Position numbers and translations under genes: made by a program | Notes under the pieces: model-generated | Told to the model about the DNA's origin: nothing | Database searches by the model: none | What the model saw: only the letters and a program-made list of their open reading frames with translations | Shown here: piece by piece, positions 6,131-7,912 of the stretch | How positions within the stretch are numbered: the first letter of the stretch is position 1 | Layout of the letters: each line of letters starts with the position of its first letter | Source: Oscillospiraceae bacterium | GTDB taxonomy: Bacteria; Bacillota; Clostridia; Oscillospirales; Oscillospiraceae | DNA length: 7,912 nucleotides | Reading direction: 5' to 3' | NCBI GenBank assembly: GCA_016296045.1 | Contig: JAEDKB010000068.1 | Coordinates: 1 to 7,912, forward strand

Positions 6131-7747
6131 ATGGATACTGTATATGTAACAGGTCATAGGAATCCGGACACAGACTCGATTGTATCTGCAATGGCATATG
6201 CGGCGCTCCGCAATGCGCTGGGTGATCGGGAATACCAAGCAGGGCGTCTGGGGCATGTCAGTGATGAGACGCAGTTGGTGTTGGACCGATTCGGATTTTC
6301 CGCGCCTCCATGGATCAAAACGATGCGCACGCAGGTGCGTGATCTTGACTATGATACGCCGCCTGCACTTTCCCGTGCGGTAACGATCAGCCGTGCATGG
6401 TCCATTTTGACGGAGGATCGCACCGTAACAGCAATTCCCGTTACAAACGAGGACGGAACGCTGTTTGGAATGTTGTCCGCCGGGGACATTGCTTCGAGCG
6501 ATATGCTTTCGATTGAGCGTCCGCGAGTAGATCGGATTCCGGTGTTTAATGTGCTCAGCGTACTGGAGGGAAGAATTCTAAACGATGCCGGCAATCTGGT
6601 GGACAGCATCAGCGGCGAGGTATCCATTGCGCTTCCGCAATCACAGAAAAATCTTCTTTTTTCCGGAAAGGACAGTATTGTCATTTGCGGCGATCAGCCG
6701 GATATGGTACGGCGTGCGTTGGAGCTCGGCGTGCAGTGCGTGATTATCAGTCAGGCGGAGCTAAGCGAGGAGCTTCGGAATATGCAGACCGATACCTGCA
6801 TCATTTCCACGCCGTTTGATGCCTATCGCGCTGCCCGTCTGCTGTATCAGGCCATGCCGATTGAACGGATCTGCCGCACGGAGGAGCTGGAATGCTTCCA
6901 TCTGGATGACTTTGTAGATGATGTTCGTGAAGGAATGCTGAAAAGCCGCTACCGCTGTTATCCGATTCTGGACGAAAATGAAAAGGTGATCGGCACACTG
7001 TCACGATATCATCTGATTCGTCCGCGCAGAAAGCGTGTGGCGTTGGTGGATCATAATGAGGTTTCCCAGTCTGTTCCCGGACTTGAGCAGGCAGATATTG
7101 TGGAGATCATAGATCACCACCGTCTGGCAGATATCCAGACCGGATATCCGATCTATTTCCGAAACGAACCGGTCGGAAGCACCACAACGATCATTGCCGG
7201 AATGTATCAGGAAAAGGGACTGATGCCGTCGGAAAAGCTGGCAGGCTTGATGGCGGCAGCGATCGTGTCCGATACCGTTATGTTCAAATCACCGACCTGC
7301 ACGCAGCGTGACCGCAATATGGCAGAGCGGCTTGCCCGAATTGGCAATGTTTCTCTGGAAGAGCTGGGGCAGCAGATTTTCTCCGCTTCGTGGTCTGACG
7401 ATAAAACGGCGCATGAGCTGCTGTTTGCCGATTTTAAGGATTTCCATATTGCCGGACATAACCTCGGTGTCGGGCAGATCACCTGCGTCAATTCCGAGCA
7501 CATTCTTGAGCGCAAGGAGGAATTCCTGAATGATATGCGCCGCACGATGCGCGAACGAAAATACAGCCTGATGCTTCTGATGCTGACAGACGTTCTGCGC
7601 GAAGGCACACAGCTCATCTATCTCGGTGATGAAGAGGCAATTCAGCAGGCTTTCTCGCCGGATGCGAAAAACAATGTGGTGTTCCTGCCGCATGTCATGT
7701 CAAGAAAGAAACAGATCATTCCAGCCCTGTCCGCCATGTGGGGCTGA
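6131..7747 (+). CDS. ppaC: Manganese-dependent family II inorganic pyrophosphatase with CBS and DRTGG domains
   Basis: 538 residues, the usual size of the nucleotide-regulated form of this enzyme. It hydrolyses pyrophosphate to phosphate in the cytoplasm and drives NTP-using syntheses. The catalytic DHH part is split. The N-terminal motif GHRNPDTDS (8-16) supplies His9, Asp13 and Asp15, and the second half gives Asp307 in LVDHNE, the DHH triad 328-330 and Asp381 in SDTVMFKSPT. The DHHA2 C-terminal signature SRKKQ is at 524-528. Between the two catalytic parts lie a first CBS domain (about 70-125), a DRTGG-like domain (about 135-240, with ICGDQPDMVRRALELGVQCVI) and a second CBS domain (about 245-300). 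In characterised CBS-PPases, adenine nucleotides bind the CBS pair and raise or lower activity; DRTGG-containing forms also respond to diadenosine polyphosphates. Such regulation is expected here from the family. The SD AAAGGAG sits 6 bases before the ATG. The gene has its own promoter and is apparently monocistronic. Confidence 0.95.
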   Translation: MDTVYVTGHRNPDTDSIVSAMAYAALRNALGDREYQAGRLGHVSDETQLVLDRFGFSAPPWIKTMRTQVRDLDYDTPPALSRAVTISRAWSILTEDRTVTAIPVTNEDGTLFGMLSAGDIASSDMLSIERPRVDRIPVFNVLSVLEGRILNDAGNLVDSISGEVSIALPQSQKNLLFSGKDSIVICGDQPDMVRRALELGVQCVIISQAELSEELRNMQTDTCIISTPFDAYRAARLLYQAMPIERICRTEELECFHLDDFVDDVREGMLKSRYRCYPILDENEKVIGTLSRYHLIRPRRKRVALVDHNEVSQSVPGLEQADIVEIIDHHRLADIQTGYPIYFRNEPVGSTTTIIAGMYQEKGLMPSEKLAGLMAAAIVSDTVMFKSPTCTQRDRNMAERLARIGNVSLEELGQQIFSASWSDDKTAHELLFADFKDFHIAGHNLGVGQITCVNSEHILERKEEFLNDMRRTMRERKYSLMLLMLTDVLREGTQLIYLGDEEAIQQAFSPDAKNNVVFLPHVMSRKKQIIPALSAMWG

Positions 7748-7774
7748 TACTGTTTCATCAAGAATCAGTATCAG
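7744..7774 (+). other. Inverted repeat spanning the pyrophosphatase stop codon
   Basis: CTGATACTG (7744-7752, containing the TGA stop) is perfectly complementary to CAGTATCAG (7766-7774) across a 13-base loop. No T-run follows, so it is more likely a 3' mRNA structure than a canonical terminator. A short direct repeat CAGTAT is nested at its right arm. Confidence 0.5.
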
Positions 7775-7822
7775 TATAAAAGATTTCCCCGTGTTGTTTC
7801 GTGGGATGTTCGTAAAACAGTT

Positions 7823-7856
7823 AATCCGACCTGTGGTTGCAATCATAGGTCGGATT
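7823..7856. terminator. Terminator-like hairpin downstream of the pyrophosphatase gene
   Basis: AATCCGACCT pairs perfectly with AGGTCGGATT. Four further inner pairs, two of them G-U, give a 14-bp stem with loop TTGCAA. The plus-strand tail (CTCATGTTATG) is T-poor. The minus-strand tail (AACTGTTTTACG) is better, so it may also serve a gene approaching from the right, outside the window. Confidence 0.6.
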
Positions 7857-7886
7857 CTCATGTTATGCGGTGGCTTTGAAATAATC

Positions 7887-7912
7887 AAGGCTCCCTCGTC
7901 AGAGGGAGGCTT
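7887..7912. repeat. Hairpin at the window edge, possible dispersed intergenic repeat
   Basis: AAGGCTCCCTC and GAGGGAGGCTT form an 11-position stem with a single G-G mismatch around the loop GTCA. The sequence ends on TT at the last base, so a T-run terminator tail could follow. The CTCCCTC/GAGGGAG core resembles hairpins I associate with intergenic repeats of gut Clostridia; this is recollection, not a search. Confidence 0.55.

Noticed and set aside
7700..7888. 62-codon minus-strand frame over the pyrophosphatase 3' end
   Set aside because: It overlaps a certain gene and two hairpin structures and shows no recognisable protein features.
7806..7912. Small plus-strand frame starting at ATG 7806 and open to the window end (begins MFVKQLIRP)
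   Set aside because: No SD before the ATG, and it reads through two hairpins. Probably not a gene, although the end is not visible.
1..7912. CRISPR arrays, tRNA/rRNA genes, transposases, attachment sites
   Set aside because: No regularly spaced repeats, no cloverleaf or rRNA-like stretches, and no transposase or integrase motifs were seen on either strand.

Overview
This is a bacterial window of roughly balanced base composition. It has closely spaced genes, strong Shine-Dalgarno sites, sigma-A-type promoters and proteins of a clearly clostridial style. The GAPDH C-terminus, the CBS/DRTGG pyrophosphatase and the PqqD-like protein all look like those of gut Clostridia (Oscillospiraceae/Ruminococcaceae or relatives). 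That placement is an impression from protein style, not a search result.

Left part (1-2610, plus strand): the tail of an unknown, probably extracytoplasmic protein overlaps by 11 bases a gene for an HprK-like P-loop protein. A radical SAM/SPASM enzyme (12-base gap) and a small PqqD-like protein (4-base ATGA overlap) follow. A PqqD/RRE-type peptide-binding protein, a SPASM enzyme and an HprK-related kinase-like protein together suggest maturation of a ribosomally made peptide or protein. No precursor gene is visible, so the substrate lies left of the window, is encoded elsewhere, or is the truncated upstream protein. This is the most interesting part of the window.

Middle (2611-3880): a monocistronic glycolytic GAPDH gene has a promoter, a 5' UTR hairpin and a strong SD. 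A perfect 15-bp hairpin terminator lies between it and the convergent minus-strand unit.

Right-middle (3880-6035, minus strand): a two-gene unit made of a sugar-phosphate-type nucleotidyltransferase followed after 20 bases by an AraC-family regulator with an unusual extra N-terminal domain. It is driven from a near-consensus promoter. That promoter is divergent from the one for the right-hand gene. The shared AT-rich region carries repeated TCAGAAA elements, one copy of which fills the -10/-35 spacer of the minus promoter; these are candidate operators.

Right (6072-7912, plus strand): a complete 538-residue family II pyrophosphatase with inserted CBS and DRTGG regulatory domains. It is followed by three successive inverted repeats; the last runs into the window edge and looks like a dispersed clostridial intergenic hairpin.
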